Below, in pieces: positions 46,000-53,908 of a stretch of 64,000 bases of DNA. The stretch covers positions 1 to 64,000 of the forward strand of contig NZ_LUKZ01000013.1 in the NCBI RefSeq assembly GCF_001633105.1, given 5' to 3'. Both the position numbers and the translations under genes were made by a program. Each line of letters opens with the position of its first letter. The first letter of the stretch is position 1. This DNA is from Acidovorax sp. GW101-3H11. GTDB taxonomy: Bacteria > Pseudomonadota > Gammaproteobacteria > Burkholderiales > Burkholderiaceae_C. A model generated the notes under the pieces. It saw only the letters and a list, made by a program, of their open reading frames with translations, was not told the DNA's origin and searched no databases.

Positions 46000-47985
46000 T
46001 CACCCTCGGAGCAGCTTGTCCTCTGCCAGCGCCAGCGCCGCCGGGTGGCCTGACAGAACCAGCGTGTCGCCTTCGGCCAGCAGGGCTTCGTCCACGGCCG
46101 CGCTCAGGTGGCCGTTGCCGCGCCGCAGGTTCACCACGCGCACACCCATCGCGGGCAGGGCCAGCTGGCCCAGGCTGTGGCCCAGGGCGGTGGCGCCGGG
46201 TGGCAGGTTCAGGGTGGACAGGCGCTCCTGGTCGCGCTCGTTCACCGTGTCATCGTCCGCGCCGTGGAAGTAGCCGCGCAGCAGGTTGTAGCGCGCATCG
46301 CGCTGGTCCTGCACCAGCCGCAGCACGCGGCGCATGGGCACGCCCACCAGGGCCAGCGCGTGGCTGGCCAGCATCAGCGAGCCTTCAATCGCCTCGGGCA
46401 CCACCTCGGTCGCACCGGCTTCCTGCAGTTTGTCGAGGTGGGCATCGTCCTGTGTGCGCACCACCACCGGCACCTGCGGCGCGTGCGAGCGCGCATTGGC
46501 CAGCACCTTCAGCGCGGCGGGCACGTCGATGTAGGTCACGGCGACGGCGCTCGCGCGCACCAGGCCGGCGGCCATCAGGGCCTGCAGGCGGGTGGCGTCG
46601 CCGTACACCACCGAGTCGCCCGCCGCCGCCGCCTGGCGCACGCGGTCCGGGTCCAGGTCCAGCGCCATGTAGGGGATGCCCTCGTGCTCCAGCATGCGCG
46701 CCAGGTTCTGGCCGCAGCGGCCGTAGCCGCAGATGATCACGTGTTTGCTGGTGTTGATGGACTTGCGCGCGATGCTCGTCATCTGCAGCGACTGCTGCAG
46801 CCAGTCGCTGGCCACCAGCTTCATCACGATGCGGTTGCTGTACATGATGAGGAAGGGCGTGGCCAACATCGACAGCACCATGGCCGCAAGGATGGGGTTC
46901 ATCAGCGCCGGTTGCACCAGCCCGTTGCCCTGCGTGAGCGACAGCAGCACAAACCCGAACTCGCCCGCCTGCGCCAGGTACAGCCCCGTACGCAGCGCCA
47001 CGCCCGTGGTGGCGCCCATGCCGCGCGCCAGCACCAGGATGATCACGAGCTTGAGCAGCAGCGGCACCACCAGCAGCGCCAGCACCAGCGCCCAGCGGTC
47101 CACCAGGATGTGCCAGTCCAGCATCATGCCGATGGTGATGAAGAACAGGCCCAGCAGCACGTCGTGGAAGGGCCGGATGTCCGTGCCCACCTGGTGCTTG
47201 TACTCCGTCTCGGACACCAGCACCCCGGCGATGAAGGCGCCCAGCGCCAGGCTCAGGCCCGCCACCTCGGTCAGCCAGGCCAGGCCCAGCGTGATCAGCA
47301 GCAGGTTGAGCATGAACAGCTCGTCGCTCTTGCGCCGCGCCACCAGCGTGAGCCACCAGCGCATCAGGCGCTGCCCGCCGGTGAGCAGCAGGCCCACCAG
47401 CACCGTGGCCTTGATCAGCGCCCAGCCCAGTGAGGTGAGCAACTGGTCGGGCGACGACCCCAGCGCCGGAATCAGCACCAAGAGCGGCACCACGGCCAGG
47501 TCCTGGAACAGCAGGATGCCCATCACGCGGCGGCCGTGTTCGCTCTCCAGCTCGGCCCGTTCGGCCATGAGCTTGACCACAATCGCCGTGCTGCTCATGG
47601 CCATCACGCCCGACAGCGCCAGCGCCGTCTGCCAGCCCATGTCCCACACCCCGCCTGCCCAGCGCGACAGCACCAGGGCCAGCACCGTCAGCACCACCAT
47701 GGTCAGCACCACCTGCATCAGCCCCAGGCCAAACACCTGTTTGCGCATGGCGCGCAGCTTGGGCAGGCTGAACTCAAGCCCGATGGCGAACATCAGGAAC
47801 ACCACGCCGAACTCGCCCAGGTGGCGCACACCCTCGGAGTTTTGGGCCAGCGCCAGCGCGTGCGGGCCAATCAGCACCCCGGCCGCCAGGTAGCCCAGCA
47901 TGGGCGGCAGCTTGAGGCTGCGGCAAGTCACCACGCCCAGCACCGCGGCCAGCAGGTAAAGCAGTGTGAGGGCGAGAGAAGACAT
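46000..47985 (-). CDS. Kef-type monovalent cation:proton antiporter
   Basis: 661 residues from the ATG at 47985. The N-terminal 390 residues contain about 12 membrane helices of the CPA2 family (FLMFAIGLEFSLPKL, ILLFQDLAVVPLLVLIP, ALGAFIAGVLVSETEYKHQV). A TrkA-N nucleotide-binding domain follows (HVIICGYGRCGQNLARML), and a TrkA-C domain ends the protein (GHSLGQLALPAMGVRVVNLR to LSGHPAALALAEDKL). It is of the KefB/KefC/YbaL type; whether glutathione adducts gate it is unknown. Divergent from kdsD. Confidence 0.92.
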   Translation of the reverse strand: MSSLALTLLYLLAAVLGVVTCRSLKLPPMLGYLAAGVLIGPHALALAQNSEGVRHLGEFGVVFLMFAIGLEFSLPKLRAMRKQVFGLGLMQVVLTMVVLTVLALVLSRWAGGVWDMGWQTALALSGVMAMSSTAIVVKLMAERAELESEHGRRVMGILLFQDLAVVPLLVLIPALGSSPDQLLTSLGWALIKATVLVGLLLTGGQRLMRWWLTLVARRKSDELFMLNLLLITLGLAWLTEVAGLSLALGAFIAGVLVSETEYKHQVGTDIRPFHDVLLGLFFITIGMMLDWHILVDRWALVLALLVVPLLLKLVIILVLARGMGATTGVALRTGLYLAQAGEFGFVLLSLTQGNGLVQPALMNPILAAMVLSMLATPFLIMYSNRIVMKLVASDWLQQSLQMTSIARKSINTSKHVIICGYGRCGQNLARMLEHEGIPYMALDLDPDRVRQAAAAGDSVVYGDATRLQALMAAGLVRASAVAVTYIDVPAALKVLANARSHAPQVPVVVRTQDDAHLDKLQEAGATEVVPEAIEGSLMLASHALALVGVPMRRVLRLVQDQRDARYNLLRGYFHGADDDTVNERDQERLSTLNLPPGATALGHSLGQLALPAMGVRVVNLRRGNGHLSAAVDEALLAEGDTLVLSGHPAALALAEDKLLRG

Positions 47986-48109
47986 GGGTTCGATGCTATC
48001 CGAGGCTTGTGCGCCAGCAAGGATGTTTTCTGCAGGCGATGCACGGTCCGTGCCAGAGGGCATCCGTTGGCAGGGCCCGCCGGGCATGCCCGGTCGATAG
48101 AATCCCCGG

Positions 48110-49111
48110 ATGACTCCCGCCCCCGCCGCGCTGCCCCCTTTTGATGCCGACCAGGCCCTGCGCCTGGCCCGCGAAACCTTTGATATCGAGGCTGCGGCCC
48201 TGACCGGACTGGCGGCCCGCGTCGATGGCGTGTTTGCCCAGGCCGTACAGATGGTGCTGCAGGCCCGGGGCCGTGTGGTGGTGATGGGCATGGGCAAAAG
48301 TGGCCATGTGGGCCGCAAGATTGCTGCCACGCTCGCATCCACCGGCACCCCCGCCTTTTTTGTGCACCCCGCCGAGGCCAGCCATGGCGACCTGGGCATG
48401 GTCACGGGCGACGACCTGGTGCTGGCCATCTCCAACAGCGGCGAAAGCGGCGAACTCACGGCCATCCTGCCCGTGCTGCGGCGCCTGGGCGCCCCGCTGA
48501 TCGCCATGACCGGCGGCCTGCAGTCCACGTTGGCCCGCTATGCGGACCTGGTGCTGGACTGCAGCGTGGAGCGCGAAGCCTGCCCCCTGAACCTGGCCCC
48601 CACCGCCAGCACCACGGCCCAGCTGGCCATGGGCGATGCGCTGGCCGTGGCCCTGCTGGACGCCCGGGGCTTCCGCCCCGAAGACTTTGCCCGCTCGCAC
48701 CCCGGCGGTGCGCTGGGCCGCAAGCTGCTCACCCACGTGAGCGACGTGATGCGCTCGGGCACCGAGGTGCCGCGCGTGGCGCCCGAGGCCTCGTTCAGCG
48801 ACCTCATGCGCGAGATGAGCGCCAAGGGCCTGGGCGCCTCGGCCATCGTCGATGCCGCCGGGCAGGTGCTGGGCATCTTCACCGACGGCGACCTGCGCCG
48901 CCGAATCGAGGCCGGGGCGGACCTGCGCACGGCCACGGCCGCCCAGGTCATGCACCCCCACCCGCGCCGGATTGCTCCTGATGCCTTGGCTGTGGACGCC
49001 GCCGAAATGATGGAGGCGCATGCCATCACCAGTGTGCTGGTGCTGGATGCAGCGGGTGTGCTGGTGGGCGTGGTGCACATTGGCGACCTCATGCGGGCGA
49101 AGGTGATCTGA
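48110..49111 (+). CDS. kdsD: Arabinose-5-phosphate isomerase
   Basis: 333 residues from the ATG at 48110. It converts ribulose-5-phosphate to arabinose-5-phosphate, the first step to KDO for lipopolysaccharide. The SIS domain has VVVMGMGKSGHVGRKIAATL, STGTPAFFVHPAEASHGDLG and LAISNSGESGELTAILPVL. Two CBS domains follow (LGIFTDGDLRRRIEAG and LVGVVHIGDLMRAKV). It sits two bases before kdsC, the second KDO-pathway gene located here. Confidence 0.96.
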   Translation: MTPAPAALPPFDADQALRLARETFDIEAAALTGLAARVDGVFAQAVQMVLQARGRVVVMGMGKSGHVGRKIAATLASTGTPAFFVHPAEASHGDLGMVTGDDLVLAISNSGESGELTAILPVLRRLGAPLIAMTGGLQSTLARYADLVLDCSVEREACPLNLAPTASTTAQLAMGDALAVALLDARGFRPEDFARSHPGGALGRKLLTHVSDVMRSGTEVPRVAPEASFSDLMREMSAKGLGASAIVDAAGQVLGIFTDGDLRRRIEAGADLRTATAAQVMHPHPRRIAPDALAVDAAEMMEAHAITSVLVLDAAGVLVGVVHIGDLMRAKVI

Positions 49112-49113
49112 CG

Positions 49114-49683
49114 ATGGCGCAGTCTTCGCAGACCTCCTCTTCCCCTGCCCTGCAGATCGACCCCGAGCTGCTGCTGCGCGCCCAGGGCGTGCGCGTGGCC
49201 TTTTTTGATGTGGACGGCGTGCTCACCGACGGCGGCCTGTACTTCAGCGAAACGGGCGAAACCATCAAGCGCTTCAACACGCTGGACGGGCATGGCCTCA
49301 AGCTGCTGCAAAAGGCGGGCATCACGCCTGCTGTGATCACGGGGCGGGACTCTGCGCCGCTGCGGGTGCGCCTGAAAGCTTTGGGCGTCGAGCACGCGGT
49401 GTTCGGCACCGAAGACAAACGCCCCGCCGCCGAGCAGATTTTGGCCACCCTGGGCCTGACCTGGGCGCAGGCGGCGGCCATGGGCGACGACTGGCCCGAC
49501 CTGCCCGTCATGCGCCGCAGCGCGTTTGCCTGCGCGCCTGCCAACGCCCAGACCGAGGTGCGCCACGCGGCGCATTTCGTCACCCAGGCGCGCGGCGGCG
49601 ACGGGGCGGCGCGCGAGCTGTGCGACCTGCTGCTCGTGGCCACGGGCCGCTATGCCGCGCTGCTGGCGGACTACACCGCATGA
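49114..49683 (+). CDS. kdsC: KDO-8-phosphate phosphatase
   Basis: 189 residues from the ATG at 49114. A HAD-family C0 phosphatase: VAFFDVDGVLTDGGLYFSE carries the nucleophilic and acid/base aspartates, VITGRDSAPLRVRLKALG is motif II, and MGDDWPDLPVMRRSAFA is motif IV. It releases KDO from KDO-8-phosphate. Coupled to kdsD (2-base gap) and lptC (ATGA overlap). Confidence 0.96.
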   Translation: MAQSSQTSSSPALQIDPELLLRAQGVRVAFFDVDGVLTDGGLYFSETGETIKRFNTLDGHGLKLLQKAGITPAVITGRDSAPLRVRLKALGVEHAVFGTEDKRPAAEQILATLGLTWAQAAAMGDDWPDLPVMRRSAFACAPANAQTEVRHAAHFVTQARGGDGAARELCDLLLVATGRYAALLADYTA

Positions 49684-50297
49684 TCCGTGTGATCCGCCAG
49701 GGCTGGGACCAGCTCTCGATCTACCTGCCCGTGCTGCTGATGGGCCTGCTGGCCCTGGGCACCTGGTGGCTGGTGCGCAATGCGCCCATGCCGCAATTGC
49801 CCGCCATCGACCGCCCCGTCAAACACCAGCCCGACTACTTCATGAAGAATTTTTCGGTGAAGAGTTTTGACGCCACGGGACGCCTGCAGAGCGAGGTGCA
49901 GGGCACGGAAGCCCGGCACTACCCCGACACGGACACGCTGGAGATCGACAAGGTCCGCATGCGCTCGATCGGCCTTGACGGTCGGCTCACCGTGGCGACC
50001 GCCAACCGTGCGTTGAGCAATGCCGATGGCTCGGAGGTGCAGCTGTTTGGCAACGCCATCGTCACCCGCGAGCCCCTGCCCGCCAAACCCGGGGCGCTGG
50101 CGCAGCCGCGCATGGAGTTCCGGGGCGAGTTCCTGCACGCCTTCACCAACACCGAGCGCGTGCGGTCGGACCAGCCCGTGACGCTCACGCGGGGCAACGA
50201 CCGCTTCACGGCCGATGGCATGGACTACGACAACCTTGACCAGGTGCTGCAATTGCGCGGGCGCGTGCGCGGCATGATCCTGCCGGGCAAGAAATGA
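49680..50297 (+). CDS. lptC: LPS export protein LptC
   Basis: 205 residues from the ATG at 49680, overlapping the kdsC stop. One N-terminal membrane anchor (LSIYLPVLLMGLLALGTWWLV) precedes a beta-jellyroll periplasmic domain (PDYFMKNFSVKSFDATG, EVQGTEARHYPDTDTLEID, VQLFGNAIVTREP). It relays LPS from LptBFG to LptA. In many proteobacteria lptA and lptB come next; here a repeat element and an unrelated SDR gene follow. Confidence 0.92.
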   Translation: MIRVIRQGWDQLSIYLPVLLMGLLALGTWWLVRNAPMPQLPAIDRPVKHQPDYFMKNFSVKSFDATGRLQSEVQGTEARHYPDTDTLEIDKVRMRSIGLDGRLTVATANRALSNADGSEVQLFGNAIVTREPLPAKPGALAQPRMEFRGEFLHAFTNTERVRSDQPVTLTRGNDRFTADGMDYDNLDQVLQLRGRVRGMILPGKK

Positions 50298-50302
50298 GAC
50301 AA

Positions 50303-50400
50303 CCCCCTGAGTCGCTTCGCGCCTTCCCCCTTCTCTCTGCGCGCTTCGCGCCAGGGGACGGGGGACGCAGCCAGCGTGGCGGGGCGGCCCTTGCGCGCCA
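50303..50400 (+). repeat. GC-rich repeat family B, copy 2 (intergenic)
   Basis: CCCCCTGAGTCGCTTCGCGCC, CTTCCCCCTTCTCTCTGCGC, then GGGGACGCAGCC and GGCGGGGCGGCCCTTGCGCG. It shares order and most bases with the copy at 38714-38802. Confidence 0.75.
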
Positions 50401-50444
50401 GTTTCACGCGCTGCGGGTGATTCACAGCACAACGGATAACTGAG

Positions 50445-51221
50445 ATGACCACCCCCCTCGTTTTCATCACCGGCGCGTCCAGCGGCATTGGCCAGGCACT
50501 GGCTCTGCGTTTTCACCAGGCGGGCTACCGGCTGGCCCTGGCTGCGCGCCGCACAGAAGAGGTCAAAACATGGGCTACCGCGCAAGGGATAAGCTCTGAT
50601 TGCTATGAAATTTATAGTGCTGATGTGGCCGTGGCCGACAGCATCGTGGCCGCAGGCCAGTCCTGCCTGGCGCGCCAGGGGGTGCCCGACGTGGTCATCG
50701 CCAACGCTGGCATCAGCGTGGGCATGGACACCGCCGTGCGCAGCGACATCGAGGTGATGGCGCGCACCTTTGCCACCAACAACATCGGCATGGCCGCCAC
50801 CTTCCAGCCCTTTGTGGATGGCATGGTGCAGCGCGGCAGCGGCACACTGGTGGGCATTGGCAGCGTGGCGGGCATCCGGGGCCTGCCGGGGCACGGCGCC
50901 TACTGCGCCAGCAAGGCCGCCGTCATCAGCTACTGCGAAAGCCTGCGTGGCGAAATGCGCCCGCACGGCGTGCGGGTGGTCACCATCTCGCCCGGCTACA
51001 TCGACACACCACTCACCCAGAAAAACCGCTACGGCATGCCGTTCCTGATGCAGCCCGGGGATTTTGCCGACCGCGCCTACCGGGCGATTGCTGCGGGCGT
51101 GAGCTACCGGGTCATCCCCTGGCAGATGGGCGTGGTGGCCAAACTGCTGCGCCTGCTGCCCAATGCCGTGTTCGACAAGGTGCTGGCGGGACGCCCGCGC
51201 AAACGCCGAATCGACGAGTAG
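50445..51221 (+). CDS. Short-chain dehydrogenase/reductase (SDR)
   Basis: 258 residues from the ATG at 50445. The cofactor motif is VFITGASSGIGQALALRF, the NAG motif is VIANAGISVGM, and the catalytic Tyr-Lys pair is in GAYCASKAAVISYCESL. Substrate unknown. Residues about 39-58 (EVKTWATAQGISSDCYEIYS) are encoded by a family A repeat and lie in the normally variable beta2-alpha2 region, which affects cofactor and surface features. Confidence 0.9.
   Translation: MTTPLVFITGASSGIGQALALRFHQAGYRLALAARRTEEVKTWATAQGISSDCYEIYSADVAVADSIVAAGQSCLARQGVPDVVIANAGISVGMDTAVRSDIEVMARTFATNNIGMAATFQPFVDGMVQRGSGTLVGIGSVAGIRGLPGHGAYCASKAAVISYCESLRGEMRPHGVRVVTISPGYIDTPLTQKNRYGMPFLMQPGDFADRAYRAIAAGVSYRVIPWQMGVVAKLLRLLPNAVFDKVLAGRPRKRRIDE
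50561..50620 (-). repeat. Interspersed repeat family A, copy 7 (inside the SDR gene)
   Basis: On the minus strand: CACTATAAATTTCATAGC, AATCAGAGCTTATCCC, TTGCGCGGTAGCCC, ATGTTTTGACC. The order matches the copies at 32767 and 23666. It is in frame with the SDR on the opposite strand. Confidence 0.7.
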
Positions 51222-51223
51222 CC

Positions 51224-51305
51224 CCCTGGGGCGTTGCGCGCTGGGACGTTCCCGGCGCCCGCCAGCGAAGCGCCGTATGCGCGGCTTGGCGGCCCTTGCG
51301 CGGGA
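51224..51305 (+). repeat. GC-rich repeat family B, diverged copy 3 (intergenic)
   Basis: Begins CCCCCTGGGGCGTTGCGCGC and ends GGCTTGGCGGCCCTTGCGCG, resembling the edges of copies 1 and 2, with a different centre. Confidence 0.45.
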
Positions 51306-51403
51306 GCGCTGGCCGGTGCAGTGCCAGTTTTGAAATCGGTGGGCTGTTTCAGCGTCGCCAAGGTTTGGCAGGACGCCACGCCCTGGATGTCGGGGCATGA
51401 AAA

Positions 51404-51421
51404 AAGCCCCCGAAGGGGCTT
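51404..51421 (-). terminator. Intrinsic terminator after the first RRM gene
   Basis: AAGCCCC/GGGGCTT with a CGAA loop; on the minus strand it is followed by a T-run. Located 26 bases after the RRM stop codon. Confidence 0.85.
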
Positions 51422-51446
51422 CTTGCGAGAAAACCGGACGGAGGGC

Positions 51447-51983
51447 TCAGTAGCCGCCGTTGCCGCCACCGCCGTAGCCGCCGCCACCACCATTGCGACC
51501 GCCGCCACCGCCGTTGCGCGAACCGGAGCCGTAGGGGCTGCGGAAGCCGCCTTCGCCACGGCCGCCACCACCACCACCACCGTAACCGCCGCCGCCATCG
51601 CGGCCACCGCCACCATAGCCACCACCGCCGCCTTCACGGCCGCCGCCGTAACCACCGCCACCACCACTGCGGCCACCGCCGCCGTAGCCGCCACCACCGC
51701 CGCCGCCAAAACCGCCACTGCGGGGCGGGCGGGGCTCCATGGGACGGGCTTCATTGACCACGATGCTGCGGCCGCCCAGGGGCTGGCCGTTCATGCCATG
51801 GATGGCCGCCTGGGCTTCTGCGTCGCTGCCCATTTCCACAAAGCCAAAGCCCTTGGAACGGCCCGTGTCACGCTCCATCATCACCTTGGCACTGGTGACC
51901 GCGCCGAATTGGCCAAAAGCCTGCTCCAGATCGCTGTCGCGCACGGAATAAGGCAGGTTGCCGACGTACAGTTTGTTGCCCAT
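51447..51983 (-). CDS. Glycine-rich RNA-binding protein (RRM), paralogue 1
   Basis: 178 residues from the ATG at 51983, with AGGAG upstream. Residues 1-80 form an RNA-recognition motif: RNP2 is KLYVGNLPYS and RNP1 is SKGFGFVEM. The remaining 95 residues are Gly/Tyr/Arg repeats (units such as GGGGYGGGR). Such proteins in bacteria are linked to cold or general RNA chaperone roles. It lies 352 bases downstream of a second, shorter paralogue, each with its own terminator and similar leader. Confidence 0.92.
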   Translation of the reverse strand: MGNKLYVGNLPYSVRDSDLEQAFGQFGAVTSAKVMMERDTGRSKGFGFVEMGSDAEAQAAIHGMNGQPLGGRSIVVNEARPMEPRPPRSGGFGGGGGGGYGGGGRSGGGGGYGGGREGGGGGYGGGGRDGGGGYGGGGGGGRGEGGFRSPYGSGSRNGGGGGRNGGGGGYGGGGNGGY

Positions 51984-52270
51984 CGAGGGACTCCTCAAAA
52001 ACACATGGATAAAGCGATGGAGTCCCGAAAACGCAGCCAGCTAATCTCAATGACGCTCTCAGCGCGAAACTGACGGATCCCCGCAAACTTGGAAAGCGGG
52101 AGAACCCCGCCAACCCATTATGCGCCACACTTTTGCGGAAAAAGCAAGCGGCAATGTCCGTTGTGGCGCCCATGCTGCGCGGGCACCAGAAATGGCCCCG
52201 GGCTCCACCGCCGCGCAGGCCATCGGCTCAGGGGCGGCACCTGTTGTGCAGGACGGCCTGGCAATAAAAA

Positions 52271-52290
52271 AAGGAGCCCAAAGGCTCCTT
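52271..52290 (-). terminator. Intrinsic terminator after the second RRM gene
   Basis: AAGGAGCC/GGCTCCTT with a 4-base loop, followed on the minus strand by a run of T residues. Located 45 bases after the RRM stop codon, so the two RRM genes are transcribed separately. Confidence 0.88.
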
Positions 52291-52335
52291 CTTTTTTGCC
52301 ATCTGCAGACGCGAACGCCTGCAGAAATGGTCTTT

Positions 52336-52746
52336 TTAGTAACCGCCGCGGCCACCGCCGTAGCCGCCACCGCCGCCTTCACGGCCACCGCCGTAACCGC
52401 CGCCGCCGTAGCCACCACCACCGCCGCTACGGCCACCGCCGTAACCGCCGCCGCCGCCATTGCCGCCACCGAAGCCACCGCTACGGGGAGCGCGGGGCTC
52501 CATGGGACGGGCTTCGTTGACCACGAGGTCACGGCCGCCAAAGTTTTGGCCATGCACGCCTTGGATGGCAGCTTGTGCTTCGGCATCGCTGCCCATTTCG
52601 ACAAAGCCGAAACCCTTGGAACGGCCGGTGTCGCGCTCCATCATGACCTTGGCGCTGCCCACGGAGCCGAACTGGCTGAAGGTTTGTTCCAGATCTTGGT
52701 CGCGGAAGGAATAGGGCAGGTTGCCCACGTAGAGTTTGTTGCCCAT
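52336..52746 (-). CDS. Glycine-rich RNA-binding protein (RRM), paralogue 2
   Basis: 136 residues from the ATG at 52746, with AAGGACTCCTGA-type leader bases (GGAG on the coding strand) upstream. RNP2 KLYVGNLPYS and RNP1 SKGFGFVEM are identical to paralogue 1, and the first 90 residues are closely similar. The Gly-rich tail is about 40 residues shorter. The leaders of the two genes share blocks at the same spacing, so the duplication included the regulatory region. Confidence 0.92.
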   Translation of the reverse strand: MGNKLYVGNLPYSFRDQDLEQTFSQFGSVGSAKVMMERDTGRSKGFGFVEMGSDAEAQAAIQGVHGQNFGGRDLVVNEARPMEPRAPRSGGFGGGNGGGGGYGGGRSGGGGGYGGGGYGGGREGGGGGYGGGRGGY

Positions 52747-53188
52747 GAAGGACTCCTGAAAAAACATGAAAACGCGATGGAGCCCGACGCAATCAACAAA
52801 CCTGTGACGACTTCAAAGACGCGAAACTGACCAATCACCGCTAAGTTAGCTGCCCCTCTGCAAGCAGAGAAGCGAACCCATTATCAATCACTTTATGGGC
52901 GGTGTGGGGGATTATTTCTGGGCCAGACGCCCCAAAACAGGCGAACGGCGTGGTTTTGTGGCCAATCTCCGGACAAACCATAGGGTAAAATCGTCGGGTC
53001 TTTGGGGAGTAGCCCGCCCGGCTGTGCAACGCACCGGGGGCATGCGTCAACAAACTTGGGCCCGGTGGGCCTATGGCGTATGCGGTTTTTTAGCTGGGCG
53101 AGACCATTGACTGCAAACCGATCCACATGGCCGGAGTCGGGGTGCAGTCAATGCGTTTTCCACCCATCCGGCCGGATAGGACCCCCAC
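52747..53188. other. 442-base gene-free region: RRM2 leader, then promoter and manganese riboswitch
   Basis: The left third (to about 52840) is the leader of RRM paralogue 2. Bases 52841-52980 show nothing recognisable. A good -10 element, TAAAAT at 52986-52991, precedes the riboswitch at 52998-53110; its -35 is weak. About 78 bases separate the riboswitch from the exporter start codon. Confidence 0.6.
52998..53110 (+). promoter_or_regulatory. yybP-ykoY manganese riboswitch
   Basis: The two conserved signatures of the class are present in order: TTTGGGGAGTAGCCCG near the 5' end and AGCTGGGCGAGACC near the 3' end, joined by a GC-rich helix with CCCGGTGGGCC. The class binds Mn2+ and typically turns on exporters. 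The next gene is a TMEM165/UPF0016-type exporter, matching known contexts. Confidence 0.88.
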
Positions 53189-53758
53189 ATGGAACCGTTT
53201 TTCATCTCCACCGCCATCGTCGCGCTCGCCGAAATGGGCGACAAGACGCAGCTTCTGGCGCTGGTGCTCGCCGCCCGCTTTCGCAAACCCTGGCCCATCG
53301 TGCTGGGCATCCTGGTCGCCACCCTGGTCAACCACGGCCTGGCCGGTGCCGTGGGCGCCTGGGTGACCACCTTCGTGGTGCCGCAGGTGCTGCGCTGGAT
53401 TTTGGGCGCGTCGTTCATTGCGATGGCCGTGTGGATGCTGATCCCCGACAAACTGGACGAAGGCGAGGCCGATGGTTCGCCGCGCTGGGGTGTGTTTGGC
53501 ACCACCGTGGTCGCATTCTTCCTGGCCGAGATGGGCGACAAGACGCAGATCGCCACCGTCATGCTGGCCGCGCAGTACAACGCCTACCTGTGGGTGGTGG
53601 CGGGCACCACGCTCGGGATGATGATCGCCAACGCGCCCGTGGTCTGGCTGGGCGAACGCATCACGCGCCGCGTGCCGATCCGTGCGGTGCATGTGGTGTC
53701 GGCCGTGATCTTCCTGGTGCTGGGGCTGTTGGCGATCTTCGCGCCCACGGGCAACTGA
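53189..53758 (+). CDS. TMEM165/UPF0016 (GDT1) family manganese exporter
   Basis: 189 residues from the ATG at 53189. Two repeats each carry the family's cation-binding E-x-G-D-K-T motif: ALAEMGDKTQLLALVL (about residue 15) and FFLAEMGDKTQIATVM (about residue 113). About six membrane helices are visible. Relatives export Mn2+ (MneA in Vibrio) or move Ca2+/Mn2+ in eukaryotes. The upstream manganese riboswitch supports a Mn2+ efflux role here. Confidence 0.92.
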   Translation: MEPFFISTAIVALAEMGDKTQLLALVLAARFRKPWPIVLGILVATLVNHGLAGAVGAWVTTFVVPQVLRWILGASFIAMAVWMLIPDKLDEGEADGSPRWGVFGTTVVAFFLAEMGDKTQIATVMLAAQYNAYLWVVAGTTLGMMIANAPVVWLGERITRRVPIRAVHVVSAVIFLVLGLLAIFAPTGN

Positions 53759-53770
53759 CGGACACGGACA

Positions 53771-53801
53771 TGGACACAGTGGTAGGCGCTTTTGGTATAT
53801 T
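53771..53801 (+). promoter_or_regulatory. Candidate promoter for metX-metW
   Basis: TGGACA (53771-53776) and TATATT (53796-53801) with a 19-base spacer. Initiation near 53808 would coincide with the first base of the SAM-II aptamer. Confidence 0.5.
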
Positions 53802-53807
53802 TGCCGA

Positions 53808-53861
53808 ACGCGCCGATTTGCCACAGCTTGCGGGCGCTTTATAAATCCTGCTAAAGACCCG
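53808..53861 (+). promoter_or_regulatory. SAM-II riboswitch upstream of metX
   Basis: The order CGCGCC, GATTTG, GCTTGCGGGCGC, TATAAAT and GCTAAAGACC reproduces the H-type pseudoknot of SAM-II, including the conserved GCTAAA segment. The class senses S-adenosylmethionine and usually precedes metX or metA. A terminator hairpin follows directly and reaches the metX start codon. Confidence 0.82.
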
Positions 53862-53874
53862 TCCGACATCCGTG

Positions 53875-53908
53875 CCCGGCCTCGTTTTTAGCGACGCCGG
53901 GTTTTTTT
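53875..53908 (+). terminator. Expression-platform terminator of the metX riboswitch
   Basis: CCCGGC/GCCGGG closes the stem, with TCG/CGA pairing inside and a TTTTTAG loop, followed by seven T residues that run straight into the metX ATG. There is no visible ribosome-binding site between hairpin and start, so the hairpin may affect both transcription and translation. Confidence 0.8.

Noticed and set aside
51447-52746. CRISPR-like or tandem DNA repeats in the two RRM genes
   Set aside because: The repetition is short codon-level Gly/Tyr/Arg coding without spacers, explained by the protein tails.
53808-53861. SAH or SAM-I riboswitch
   Set aside because: The element is too short for SAM-I, and the GATTT...GCTAAA order fits the SAM-II pseudoknot; the downstream gene is metX rather than ahcY.
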